This document shows, one piece after another, positions 9,298 through 17,360 of a stretch of DNA of 64,000 bases (positions are counted from its first letter, which is position 1; every line of letters begins with the position of its first letter). A model generated the notes under the pieces. It was not told the DNA's origin, did not search any database, and was given only the letters and a program-made list of their open reading frames with translations. This DNA comes from Actinomadura sp. J1-007 (GTDB taxonomy: Bacteria; Actinomycetota; Actinomycetes; Streptosporangiales; Streptosporangiaceae), in contig NZ_WING01000001.1 of the NCBI RefSeq assembly GCF_009793335.1, forward strand, positions 5,208,001 through 5,272,000. Reading direction: 5' to 3'. The translations under genes and the position numbers were made by a program.

Positions 9298-10112
9298 CTA
9301 GGCCGGGACGCGCCCGACGCCGCCCAGGTACGAGGGGACGGTGAAGTCGGGCGGGACGTCCCCGCGCCAGCTCTGCACCGGGACGAGGCCGGGCTCCAGC
9401 AGCTCGGTCCCGGCGAGCAGGCGCCCGACCGACGCGCGGCCGCGCAGGGTGAAGGACCCCGACGGGGTCCTGGTGTAGACCTGGCCGATCTCCTCGAACT
9501 CCTCGCCCGGCCGTTCGCCGGGGAACGGGTGCGAGAGGACGATGTGGCTCCCGGGGCGAGCCGTTCACGGAAGGCGCCCACGAGCGCGGCGGCCTCCTCG
9601 TCGTCCTGGACGAACTGGAGGACGGCGCAGAACACGACCGCGACCGGCTCGCCGAAGTCGATCCGGGAGGCCACGCCGGGGTCCCCCAGGATGCCCGCCG
9701 GGTCGCGCAGGTCGCCGTCGATGACGGTCGTGCGGGGGTTGTCGGCGAGCAGCGCCCGCGCGTGGACGAGCACCATCGGGTCGTTGTCCACGTAGACCAC
9801 GCGCGAGTCGGGGGCCGCGCGCAGCGCCACCTGGTGGACGTTCTCCTGGGTCGGCAGCCCGGTGCCGACATCGAGGAACTGCCGCACGCCCGCGTCCGCG
9901 AGCGCCCGCACGGCCCGGCCGAGGAAGGCCCGGTTGGCGCGGGCGGCGAGCCTGATGTCCGAGCCGGTCTGCCTGCTGACCTCGATGACCTTCTCCGCGG
10001 CCTCCCGGTCGACCGCGTAGTTGTCCTTGCCCATCAGGTAGTAGTCGTACATCCGCGCGACGCTCGGAACGGTGGTGTCCACCCCCGGTGGTGCCTGCTC
10101 GGGAACGCTCAC
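9298..10112 (-). CDS. S-adenosyl-L-methionine-dependent methyltransferase (DUF574 type), frameshifted
   Basis: About 271 residues of the actinomycete-specific S-adenosyl methyltransferase family (PF04672). Visible motifs: SVARMYDYYLMGKDNYAVDR, the SAM-binding loop FLDVGTGLPTQEN, VVYVDNDPMVLVHARALL and VVFCAVLQFVQD. After ERLAPG the sequence switches frame: IVLSHPFPGERPGEEF, SGSFTLRGRASVG and PSYLGGVGRVPA reads on to the TAG at 9298-9300. One missing base in the C run at 9550-9552 explains this. GTG at 10112 is preferred; an ATG at 10133 would add seven residues. Substrate unknown; these genes are numerous in actinomycetes. Confidence 0.8.
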
Positions 10113-10261
10113 CCGCCACCGCCTTTCGATCATGCTTGCCCCCACCCAACCACACCCCTTCCGCCCGGCACCGGCCAACCAAGATCTTCCGGACGTCCCG
10201 GGCGGTGAACCCGGAGGGCTCCGGCGGCGTCCCAGTGGCTGGGCCGCGAACCGGTCCGCAC

Positions 10262-10346
10262 CCTCCACTCCCCGGTTCAGGAGGCGCTCGCAGAGGTGCG
10301 ATCCGAGAAGGCCGACCCCGCCGGTGACGACGGCACGCCGGAACAC
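10262..10346 (-). pseudogene. Relic of the N-terminus of an NAD-dependent nucleotide-sugar epimerase
   Basis: Read from GTG at 10346, the minus strand encodes FRRAVVTGGVGLLGSHLCER followed by LLNRGVE. TGGxGxxGSHL is the Rossmann signature of extended short-chain dehydrogenases such as UDP-glucuronate decarboxylases and UDP-glucose epimerases. After about 28 residues the similarity stops and the frame runs into low-complexity Arg/Pro sequence. The piece lies antisense over the first codons of the glycosyltransferase gene, so only a fragment survived a rearrangement. Confidence 0.6.
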
Positions 10347-12068
10347 GTCCCGCCCCCGCCCCCGCCCCTGCCCTCGCTGTGGAGGGACGACCGGCTGAGA
10401 AGGGCGATGGGCGTCGTTCTGATGGCGGCGTCGTTCGTCTACGTCGGGTGGATCGCCGCCGAACTGCGGGCCGCCGACCTCTGGCTGTCGCTCCCGTTCC
10501 TTTCGGCGAACGTCTTTCTGGTGCTTCTGCTGTTCGTCACGGTCTGCACCAACTGGCGCCGCCTGGCGCCGGACGTCCCCGGGCCCGAGCGGTTCGCCGC
10601 GCCGGACGTGGCCGTGCTCGTTCCGACGTACAACGAGCCGCCCGCCATGGTCCGGCGCACGCTGGAATCGGTGCTGGCCCAGAACTGGCCGCACGAACGC
10701 CTCGTCATCGTGGTCGGCGACGACGGGCACCGGACGGCCGTACGGGAAATGGTCGAGGACCTCAGGAACCGGCATCCCGGAGCCGTCCTCCATTACCATC
10801 TGCCGCCGCGCAAGAACACGCCCGAACGGCGGGGCGACGCCAAGGACGGCAATCTCAACTCCATGCTCGCCTTCGTCGCGGACGCGCATCCGGCGATCGG
10901 GTTCATCGAGACGCGGGACGCCGACGACCTGGTGGGCGACCCCGACTTCCTGCGCCACACCGTCGGCCACCTCGCCCGCCGGCCCGGCGTCGCGTTCGTC
11001 CAGACGATCAAGGACTCGCGGGTGAGTCCGGGCGACCCGTTCGGGAACCGGCGCAGGTTCTTCTACCGCGGCATCATGCTCTCGCGCGCCGCGAACGACT
11101 CGGCCTTCCCGTGCGGCAGCGGCCTGGTGTGGCGGAGGGCCCACCTCGAACTGATCGGCGGATTCCCCACCTGGAACCTCGTCGAGGACCTGTACTCCGG
11201 CTACCTCGCGCTCCAGCGCGGCCTGCGCGGTGCGTACCTTCCCGTCCTCGGCGCCGTGGGCCAGGTCGCGCCCGAGGACGTCCCCAACGTCTACAAGCAG
11301 CTCGGAACGTGGGCGCTCGACACGCTCAGGATCTTCTTCTGGAAGTCGCCGCTGACGGCTCGCGGGCTGTCGTTCCGGCAACGGCTGCAATTCCTGGAAA
11401 CGGGCCTGTTCTACATATCCAGCGTCCCGACGCTCGTGCTGATGCTGACCCCGGCGCTGTGCCTCCTCTGCGACGTCCGGATGTTCCGGACGGACGTCGT
11501 CGCGCACATCGCCTATTCGATCTTCTACGTCACGCTGCTCGGCGTCTACATGTTCGTCCTGGGCAACGGGACGTCCTGGCGCGAAGTGTGGCGCGCCAAG
11601 CAGATGTGGGTGGGCATGACGTTCGTCTACATCAACGCCTGCGCGCGGGCCGTTCTGTACGGGCCCGGCCGCAAGCCCGAATACCGGGTGACCCGCAAGG
11701 AGCAGCGGGCCGGCCTCTACCTGAAAGAGGTCGCTCCGCAGATCGCGCTGCTCGCGCTCTGCGTCGCGGCTCTCGTGCGCCATCTCGTCCAGAAGTATCC
11801 GGGCGGCCTGTCCAGCGAGATCGACCTCGGGTCGATATTCTGGGTCGCCAACTACGGGGTCCTGCTTCTCTGCTTCATCCGCCGTAGCTGGTTCGGAGTG
11901 CGGGCGGGCCATCGGGAAGGGCGGCCGTGTCAGCCAGGTCCTATTCGGAACGCCTCGGCCGGATCGCCGATCGGCAGTTGCAAAGCGCTCTCGACCGGTT
12001 CGGTCTCGGCCGTCTCGTCGCCGCCGAACCGATCCCGCACGGGCACTTCGGGCAGAACCTCTTCCTGA
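10296..12068 (+). CDS. Family 2 glycosyltransferase, cellulose-synthase-like
   Basis: About 590 residues. Two N-terminal membrane helices (RRAMGVVLMAASFVYVGWIA; LPFLSANVFLVLLLFVTV) precede a GT-A domain with VAVLVPTYNEPP, the nucleotide-binding DAKDGNLNSML, the metal-binding ETRDADD and the acceptor Asp in LVEDLYSGY, then four or more C-terminal helices. This is the architecture of processive synthases. The usual QxxRW product-tunnel motif is changed to QLGTW (at about residue 340). GTG at 10296 overlaps an antisense epimerase relic, so the start is uncertain; 10407 is an alternative. The frame overlaps the following phosphotransferase by 142 bp, which is unusual and may mean an undetected indel near 11.9 kb. 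Confidence 0.75.
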   Translation: MRSEKADPAGDDGTPEHVPPPPPPLPSLWRDDRLRRAMGVVLMAASFVYVGWIAAELRAADLWLSLPFLSANVFLVLLLFVTVCTNWRRLAPDVPGPERFAAPDVAVLVPTYNEPPAMVRRTLESVLAQNWPHERLVIVVGDDGHRTAVREMVEDLRNRHPGAVLHYHLPPRKNTPERRGDAKDGNLNSMLAFVADAHPAIGFIETRDADDLVGDPDFLRHTVGHLARRPGVAFVQTIKDSRVSPGDPFGNRRRFFYRGIMLSRAANDSAFPCGSGLVWRRAHLELIGGFPTWNLVEDLYSGYLALQRGLRGAYLPVLGAVGQVAPEDVPNVYKQLGTWALDTLRIFFWKSPLTARGLSFRQRLQFLETGLFYISSVPTLVLMLTPALCLLCDVRMFRTDVVAHIAYSIFYVTLLGVYMFVLGNGTSWREVWRAKQMWVGMTFVYINACARAVLYGPGRKPEYRVTRKEQRAGLYLKEVAPQIALLALCVAALVRHLVQKYPGGLSSEIDLGSIFWVANYGVLLLCFIRRSWFGVRAGHREGRPCQPGPIRNASAGSPIGSCKALSTGSVSAVSSPPNRSRTGTSGRTSS

Positions 12069-13017
12069 CGAGCAGCACCGGCGAGTACGTGCTGCGCGGC
12101 GACCCCAACCATCCCGGGCAGTTCGAGGCCGAGCGCTTCTACGCCGAGGTCCTGCACCAGGGGACGCGCGTCCCCGTGCCCTGGCCGTACCGGATCGACC
12201 CGTCCACGGACATCTTCGGCTGGAGCTACGCCATCATGCCGAGGATGCCGGGCGTACGGCCGTCCGACGTCGGCGAGGAATCGGGTCCGTCCGCCAGGAT
12301 CGCGATGGCCCGGGCGCTCGGCGCCAATCTCGCGGAAATGCACGAGCTCACCTGGGCCCATCCGGGCCGCTACTACCCCGCCACCGGGACAGTCGGCCCG
12401 CTCGAACCCCGGACGCGTCCGTCTGGGCCCTCCCCGACCCCGTTCCGCTGCACGCCGCCGCGCGTCCCTACGACCGATGGGTGGCGGAACGTGTCCGCGC
12501 CAGGCTCACGACCGCCCAGCGCCACAACCCGTCCGCCACCACCGAGGCCGACCTCGCCTGGACCGGAGACCGCCTCGCGGAACGCGCGTCCGCGCTGGCC
12601 GTCCCGTTCCAGCCCCGCCTGGTCATGGAGGACTACAAGGAAGGGAACCTGGTCGTCCGCCGCGACGCGGGCGGGTGGGCCGTCAGCGGCGTCTTCGACC
12701 TCGCCCAGTCCTACTTCGGCGACGCCGAGTCCGACCTGGCGCGAACGCTCTGCTCCTACCTGGACGAGGACGCCGGACCCGCCCGCGAGTTCCTGCGCTC
12801 GTACCTGGCCGCGAGGCCCCCGAGGCCGGGCTTCCCGGAACGCGCCGTCGCGTACGTCCTGCTCGACCGCGCGCTCCTGTGGGAGTTCTTCCAGCGCCGC
12901 GGCCTGCGCTGGTGGCCCGAGTCGTGGACGTTCCAGACGTGGGCGGACCGCTACCTGTCCCTCCTCGCGCCCGTGCTCGCCGGCTGCTGCGAACGCGCCG
13001 TCCGCCCACAGGAGTGA
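11927..13017 (+). CDS. Aminoglycoside-phosphotransferase-fold kinase, frameshifted
   Basis: Phosphotransferase (APH/choline-kinase fold) of about 363 residues. The N-lobe reads HGHFGQNLFLTSSTGEYVLR with the ATP-binding Arg/Lys region; the C-lobe carries EDYKEGNLVV, the Brenner-type catalytic loop, and VFDLAQSYFGDAESDLART, the metal-binding Asp block. The catalytic loop keeps Asp and Asn but the usual leading His is Met. One missing C in the run at 12407-12410 joins GPLEP to PDASVWALPDPVPLHAAARP. GTG start with GGAAGGGCGG upstream. It is directly downstream of the glycosyltransferase and possibly acts on the same polysaccharide or lipid carrier; that is inference. Confidence 0.75.
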
Positions 13018-13032
13018 AGGGCGGACGGCGCG
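12994..13032. terminator. Bidirectional terminator overlapping a stop codon
   Basis: A perfect 14-bp stem (12994-13007 with 13019-13032) whose loop contains the phosphotransferase TGA. It lies 10 bp before the stop of the convergent CU044_5270-type gene. Confidence 0.65.
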
Positions 13033-13041
13033 CGCCGCGGG

Positions 13042-14109
13042 TTACGGCTTGGGCGTCGGGCAGGGGTGCTCGCCGGCCGCCTTCGGCGCGGTGTCGAGCA
13101 CCTTCGTGGACGCCAGCGCGGTGTTGCTGAGGACCGAACCGCGCGGCGGTGCGGTGCCGCCGCCGGTCCAGGCGCTGCGCTGGCCGAGGTAGCGGTAGGT
13201 CTTCGCGTCGAAGATCAGCACCTGCCGCTCGCCCTCCCGCGCGCCGAACGAGACGCCCACGCCCGTCCGCCCGGCCGCGTCGGTCGTCGGGCCGACGAGG
13301 CGCGCGCCCTTGACCTGGCTCGCGACGCGGAACAGGGCCGCCTGCACCTTCGGCGGGAGCGGGCGGCTCGCGAGCATGCCGATCTCCGACCACGTGGCCG
13401 CGTCGCCGGTCGGGGGCTTCCCGCCGGTCGCGGGATCGGCGGGGCCGCCGGCGTTGGCCTTGAGGACGGCCAGCAGCCCGGCGGGGTCGGTGGGCAGCTT
13501 CTCGTTCACCGCGTACGGCGCGTTGCCCGTAGCGGGCTTGGACGAGCACGGCAGGATCTCGTCCGCGGCGCCCGGCGGGTCCGTCTCCTTGGCGCGGTCG
13601 GGCAGCTTCTTGCCGGGCAGCGGCGCCACCCCGATCTGGGTCTTGCGTCGCAACGCCTGGAACGCCCCGTCCGCCCGCTGCCACTCCTCGTAGCGCACCC
13701 GGCGGAGCCACGCGTCGCCGCCGTCCGCGATCGTGATCTCCTCCCCGGTCAGCTCGTGGTGGACGAACTGGTCGCCGCGCGGGTGGAGGCCGCCGCCGGA
13801 CTCGGCCGCCGCGGCGGCCCTGGTGAGCAGCTCCGCCGCGTTGGCCGGCGGCGCGTTCAGTCCGGGCACACCGCCACCGCCGTCGCCGCCCGGGACCAGG
13901 GCGAAGCCCGCGGCCGCCGCGACGCCCAGCCCGCCGGCGACCGCCGCGCGCACGCCCCATCCGCGCCACGGCCGCCGGGCGGGGACCGCCGCCGGAACGG
14001 GACGCGCGTCCGCCTCGTCCACCAGCCGCCGCCGCAGTTGCGCCAGCCGTGCGGCCCCGGGCTCGTCGGCCTCGGCCCACAGCGTGCGGACCTCGGAGAT
14101 CTCGTTCAT
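13042..14109 (-). CDS. CU044_5270-type membrane-anchored protein, probable ECF sigma partner
   Basis: 355 residues: an N-terminal cytoplasmic segment (MNEISEVRTLWAEADEPGAA, LRRRLVDEAD), one transmembrane helix (VRAAVAGGLGVAAAAGFALV) and a long extracytoplasmic domain ending EHPCPTPKP. This is the pattern of the actinobacterial CU044_5270 family, which is regularly encoded after ECF sigma factors and may act as the anti-sigma or sensor. The ATG overlaps the sigma factor stop by 4 bp (ATGA), a strong sign of coupled translation. The regulatory role is inferred from position, not from a zinc-binding anti-sigma motif, which I do not see. Confidence 0.8.
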   Translation of the reverse strand: MNEISEVRTLWAEADEPGAARLAQLRRRLVDEADARPVPAAVPARRPWRGWGVRAAVAGGLGVAAAAGFALVPGGDGGGGVPGLNAPPANAAELLTRAAAAAESGGGLHPRGDQFVHHELTGEEITIADGGDAWLRRVRYEEWQRADGAFQALRRKTQIGVAPLPGKKLPDRAKETDPPGAADEILPCSSKPATGNAPYAVNEKLPTDPAGLLAVLKANAGGPADPATGGKPPTGDAATWSEIGMLASRPLPPKVQAALFRVASQVKGARLVGPTTDAAGRTGVGVSFGAREGERQVLIFDAKTYRYLGQRSAWTGGGTAPPRGSVLSNTALASTKVLDTAPKAAGEHPCPTPKP

Positions 14110-14732
14110 CGCCGGCCTCTCTCGTCTTCGTCGTCGTGTCCTGCTTCGTCGTGGAACGCGGTCGGGTCGGCGCCGCCCAGCGCCTCGCGGACCTTGGTAC
14201 GGGCCCGGTTCAGGCGCGAGCGCACGGTCCCGACGGGGAGCCCGAGCGCGTCGGCGACCTGCCCGTACGTCAGCTCCGCCCAGGCCACCAGCAGCAGCAC
14301 GTCGCGGTCGCGGGCGGGCAGCGCCGCGATGGCCCCGGCGAGCCGCCGCCCGACCGACTGCGCGCTCACCCGCTCGACCGCCCGTTCCGCCACGCCCTCG
14401 GGCGGGTCGGGCAGCACGCCGGTGCGCGCGAACGTGCGGTACCGGCTCAGCTCGGTGCGCCGGTGCCGGTGGATCAGGTTGGAGGCGATCCCGTACAGCC
14501 AGGGCAGCGCGTCGGGCCGCGCCAGGTCGTAGCCGCCGCGCCGCCGGAACGCGACGAGGAACGTCTCGGCCACGATGTCGTCGGCCTCGCCGTCGCCGAG
14601 CCTGCGCGCCACGTAGCGGTGGAGCCGCCCCGCGTGGCGGTCGAACAGCAGGGCGAACCGTTCGGGATCCCGCCGCGACCCCTCGATGGCCTCCGCGTCG
14701 CTGCCGGCACACGTCTGCGTGGCAGCGGTCAT
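14106..14732 (-). CDS. ECF RNA polymerase sigma factor
   Basis: 208 residues. Region 2 (FALLFDRHAGRLHRYVARRL, DDIVAETFLVAFRR, LPWLYGIASNLIHRHRR) and region 4 (ARDRDVLLLVAWAELTYGQV, ALGLPVGTVRSRLNRARTKV) are complete. It belongs to the SigE/ECF-like group with a short acidic tail after region 4. It forms an operon with the membrane protein on its 3' side (4-bp overlap), the usual sigma/anti-sigma order, so it probably responds to an envelope signal. Promoter specificity cannot be read from the protein. Confidence 0.9.
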   Translation of the reverse strand: MTAATQTCAGSDAEAIEGSRRDPERFALLFDRHAGRLHRYVARRLGDGEADDIVAETFLVAFRRRGGYDLARPDALPWLYGIASNLIHRHRRTELSRYRTFARTGVLPDPPEGVAERAVERVSAQSVGRRLAGAIAALPARDRDVLLLVAWAELTYGQVADALGLPVGTVRSRLNRARTKVREALGGADPTAFHDEAGHDDEDERGRR

Positions 14733-14810
14733 CTAGCCGCTCTGTTCATGTCAGCCATCCTCCGGACGTTGTCTGCGGACACCGTCTTTTGCCATCAGGG
14801 CCGGGAGGGT

Positions 14811-15965
14811 TCACGCGCTGCCCGCCGGCCAGATCGGGTAGTCGACGTAGCCGCGCGCGCCGCCGGTGTAGTGGGTGCTCCCGTCGCCGGCCGCGGGCTC
14901 GAGGCCGAGCGCGAACCGGCTGACGAGGTCGGGGTTGGCGATGAACAGCCGGGCGAACGACACCGCGTCCGCGAGCCCCGCCTCCACGATCGCGTTCCCG
15001 CTCTCCCGCCCGAACCCGTTGTTGGCGATCAGCGGCCCGTTGAACAGCTTGCGGTACCGGGCGAACGCGTCGAAGTCCGGCCGTGCGCCCGGCGCGGACG
15101 GGGACGGGCCGCGCAGGTGCAGGTAGGCGAGCGCGCGTCCGTCCAGCGCGGCGACCAGGCGGTCGTGGCCCGCGCGGATCTCCTCGTCGGAGGCGAACGG
15201 GTAGGCGCCGCGCGGACGGGGCCCGCGAGGGCGGTCGGCCTCGGACCAGAACGGCGACAGCCGTACCCCGACGCGCCGTTCGCCCCAGACCTCCGTCACC
15301 GCGTCCACGACCTCCAGCGGCAGGCGGTCGCGGCGCGCGCCGTAGGCGTCGGCGCGGCGGTTCAGGCGCGGGTTGAGGAACTGCGCGAGCAGGTACGTGC
15401 CGTTGGCCGCGATCTCGACCCCGTCGAACCCGGCGCGGCGCGCGTTCTCCGCCGCGGCGCGGTAGTCGGCGACCGTGCGCTCGATGTCCGCGAGCGTCAT
15501 CGCGTGCGGTGTGACGGTCGCCTTGCGCCCGGACGGCGTGGGCGACACCTCGCCCGGGTCGATCGCGGACGGCCCCCAGGGCAGCGCGCCGCCGAGGTGG
15601 TCGGGGTGCGAGTTGGCGCCCGTGTGCCAGAGTTGCAGCACGATACGGCCGCCGAGGGCGTGCACGACGCCGGTGACCCGGCTCCACCCGGCGACCTGCC
15701 GTTCGCTGAAGACGCCGGGGACGTCCGGGAAGCCGATCGCCCGCTCGCTCACCCACGCGCCCTCGGCGACGATCAGGCCGGCGCCCGCCCGCTGGGCGTA
15801 GTAGGCGGCGTGCAGGTCCGTCGGCGCGAGGTCCGCGTTGGCCGCGCGGGCCCGCGTGGCCGGCGCCATCACCACCCGGTTGGGCAGCCGCAGGCCGCCG
15901 AGGTCCAGCGGCCGCAGCAGCGGCTGCGGCCCGCCGCACTCGCTACCCTGCTCGTGTCGGATCAT
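14811..15965 (-). CDS. Old Yellow Enzyme family alkene reductase
   Basis: 384 residues, an FMN-binding TIM barrel of the NADH:flavin oxidoreductase/Old Yellow Enzyme family: LLRPLDLGGLRLPNRVVMAP, GLIVAEGAWVS, LQLWHTGANSHPD, RPRGAYPF and NGFGRESGNAIVE. The family reduces activated C=C bonds with NAD(P)H. The substrate-binding motif normally read HxAN is here IAANGTY: the Asn is present but the His that pairs with it is missing, so the active site may be altered. Start at 15965 with GGGAGAAAGG upstream. It is divergent from a SigJ-like sigma factor, a linkage that suggests control by that factor. Confidence 0.88.
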   Translation of the reverse strand: MIRHEQGSECGGPQPLLRPLDLGGLRLPNRVVMAPATRARAANADLAPTDLHAAYYAQRAGAGLIVAEGAWVSERAIGFPDVPGVFSERQVAGWSRVTGVVHALGGRIVLQLWHTGANSHPDHLGGALPWGPSAIDPGEVSPTPSGRKATVTPHAMTLADIERTVADYRAAAENARRAGFDGVEIAANGTYLLAQFLNPRLNRRADAYGARRDRLPLEVVDAVTEVWGERRVGVRLSPFWSEADRPRGPRPRGAYPFASDEEIRAGHDRLVAALDGRALAYLHLRGPSPSAPGARPDFDAFARYRKLFNGPLIANNGFGRESGNAIVEAGLADAVSFARLFIANPDLVSRFALGLEPAAGDGSTHYTGGARGYVDYPIWPAGSA

Positions 15966-16037
15966 TGACCTTTCTCCCCTGTCGTGTCGTCGGTCGGTCC
16001 CACGAAGCAGACGGAGCGCGGCGAGGAAAGGTGACCG

Positions 16038-16926
16038 ATGGACGAGCACGACGAGCTGGCCGAACGGTTCGAGGCGCACCGCGCGCGGCTGCGCGCGGTG
16101 GCCTACCGGATGCTGGGCTCGGCGGCCGAGGCGGACGACGCCGTCCAGGAGGCGTGGCTGCGGCTCAGCCGCGCCGACCCCGCCGGGATCGGCAACCTGG
16201 AGAGCTGGCTGCGGACCGTGGTGTCCCGCCTCTGCCTCGACATGCTCCGCACCCGCGCGTCCCGGCGCGAGGACCCCCTCGAACCGTCCCTGCCCGCCCG
16301 TTCGGCGGACGACGGCCCGGAGGAGGAGGCGGTGCTCGTCGACGCGGTCGGCCGCGCGATGCTCGTCGTGCTGGACGCCCTCGGCCCCGCCGAACGGGTC
16401 GCGTTCGTCCTGCACGACCTGTTCGCCGTGCCGTTCGACCAGATCGCACCGATCCTCGACCGGACGCCGGTGGCCGCCAAGAAGCTCGCCAGCCGGGCGC
16501 GGCTGCGCGTGCGGGGCGCGAACGCGACGCCCGTCGCGGAGCTCGGCCGCCAGCGGCGGGTGGTCGAGGCGTTCCTCGCCGCCGCCCGTACCGGCGACCT
16601 CGACGCCCTGCTCACGGTGCTCGCCCCGGACGCCGTGCGGCGGGCCGACCGCGCCGCGCTCCCGCCGGACCGCCTGAGCGTGGTCCGCGGCGCGGACGCC
16701 GTGGTACGGGAGGTGCGGCTCCTCGGCCCCCGCGCGCGGTTCGCCGAGCCCGCGCTGGTGAACGGCTCGGTCGGCGCCGTCGTCGCCCCGGCGGCCGGCT
16801 GCTCATCGTCCTCGCGTTCACGCTGCGGGACGGCCGGGTGGCCGAGTACGACGTCATCGCCGACCCCGCCCGGCTCCGGGATCTGGAGCTGGCCGTCCTG
16901 CCCCGGAGGCCGGAGGCCCCGGCTGA
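16038..16926 (+). CDS. SigJ/ECF41-like sigma factor with SnoaL-like C-terminal domain, frameshifted
   Basis: About 295 residues. Regions 2 and 4 are clear (HRARLRAVAYRMLGSAAEAD, DAVQEAWLRLSR, ESWLRTVVSRLCLDMLR; FVLHDLFAVPFDQIA, TPVAAKKLASRARLRVRG). The C-terminal 100 residues form a SnoaL-like domain (RVVEAFLAAARTGDLDALL, ALVNGSVGAVV, FTLRDGRVAEYDVIADPARL), as in SigJ/ECF41 factors that need no anti-sigma protein because this domain modulates them. Two missing C bases, in runs 16786-16789 and 16917-16920, break the end; correction gives a stop at 16924-16926. Start has GAGGAAAGG. Divergent to the Old Yellow Enzyme; ECF41 genes are typically beside an oxidoreductase-type target. Confidence 0.82.
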
Positions 16927-17046
16927 GCGTCCGCCCGCGCACGGCGCGGGCCGGGCGCGGAGGCGCCGGACGTGCCGTCACGTGCATAGATCGCGTCTCG
17001 GCGGGCATCGGCCCTCCCGTACGGCAACGGTTCGGAGGAAGGGACC

Positions 17047-17238
17047 ATGGGTTTCCTCGACAAGCTCAAGAACAGAGCCCAGCGCGCCAAGGGCCGGAGC
17101 AAGGAGCGGGCGGGACGCGACGCGCGCGACCCGTACCTGGAGGCGGAGGGCAGAAGGGACCGCGTGGCCGGCGGCGCCAAGCAGGTCGGCGAGCGGGTCA
17201 AGGACACGGCCAAGGAGATCCGCAGGACCGGCCGCTGA
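17047..17238 (+). CDS. CsbD-like small stress protein (63 aa)
   Basis: A 63-residue, Lys/Arg-rich, probably helical protein (MGFLDKLKNRAQRAKGRSKE, then GGAKQVGERVKDTAKEIRR). The style and length match CsbD/'antitoxin'-like small stress proteins of actinomycetes (as in Rv0909/MT0933 family MGFLDKLKN starts). Very good start: GGAGGAAGGGACC before the ATG. It is followed by a strong hairpin at 17267-17298, so it is probably a single-gene unit. Exact function unknown. Confidence 0.75.
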   Translation: MGFLDKLKNRAQRAKGRSKERAGRDARDPYLEAEGRRDRVAGGAKQVGERVKDTAKEIRRTGR

Positions 17239-17266
17239 CCCCTCCCCGGGAAGTACCCCGAAAACG

Positions 17267-17298
17267 ACTGAACCGCCACCCGTGGGTGGCGGTTCAGT
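17267..17298. terminator. Perfect 15-bp hairpin terminator
   Basis: ACTGAACCGCCACCC (17267-17281) is exactly complementary to 17284-17298 around a 2-nt centre, 28 bp after the small stress gene. Confidence 0.75.
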
Positions 17299-17360
17299 GG
17301 CGTCGCGGCCGGGCTCTACCGTCGGTCAACGGTCGCCGGTGCCCTCATCGGGGCGCGCGG

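Noticed and set aside
9207..11912. A 901-codon open frame on the minus strand
   Set aside because: It is composed of antisense of the glycosyltransferase, the epimerase relic and the methyltransferase's first part; such long frames without stops are expected at this GC content.
11927..13017. Aminoglycoside resistance gene
   Set aside because: The fold is APH-like, but the catalytic loop is altered and the neighbour is a glycosyltransferase; nothing points to an antibiotic substrate.
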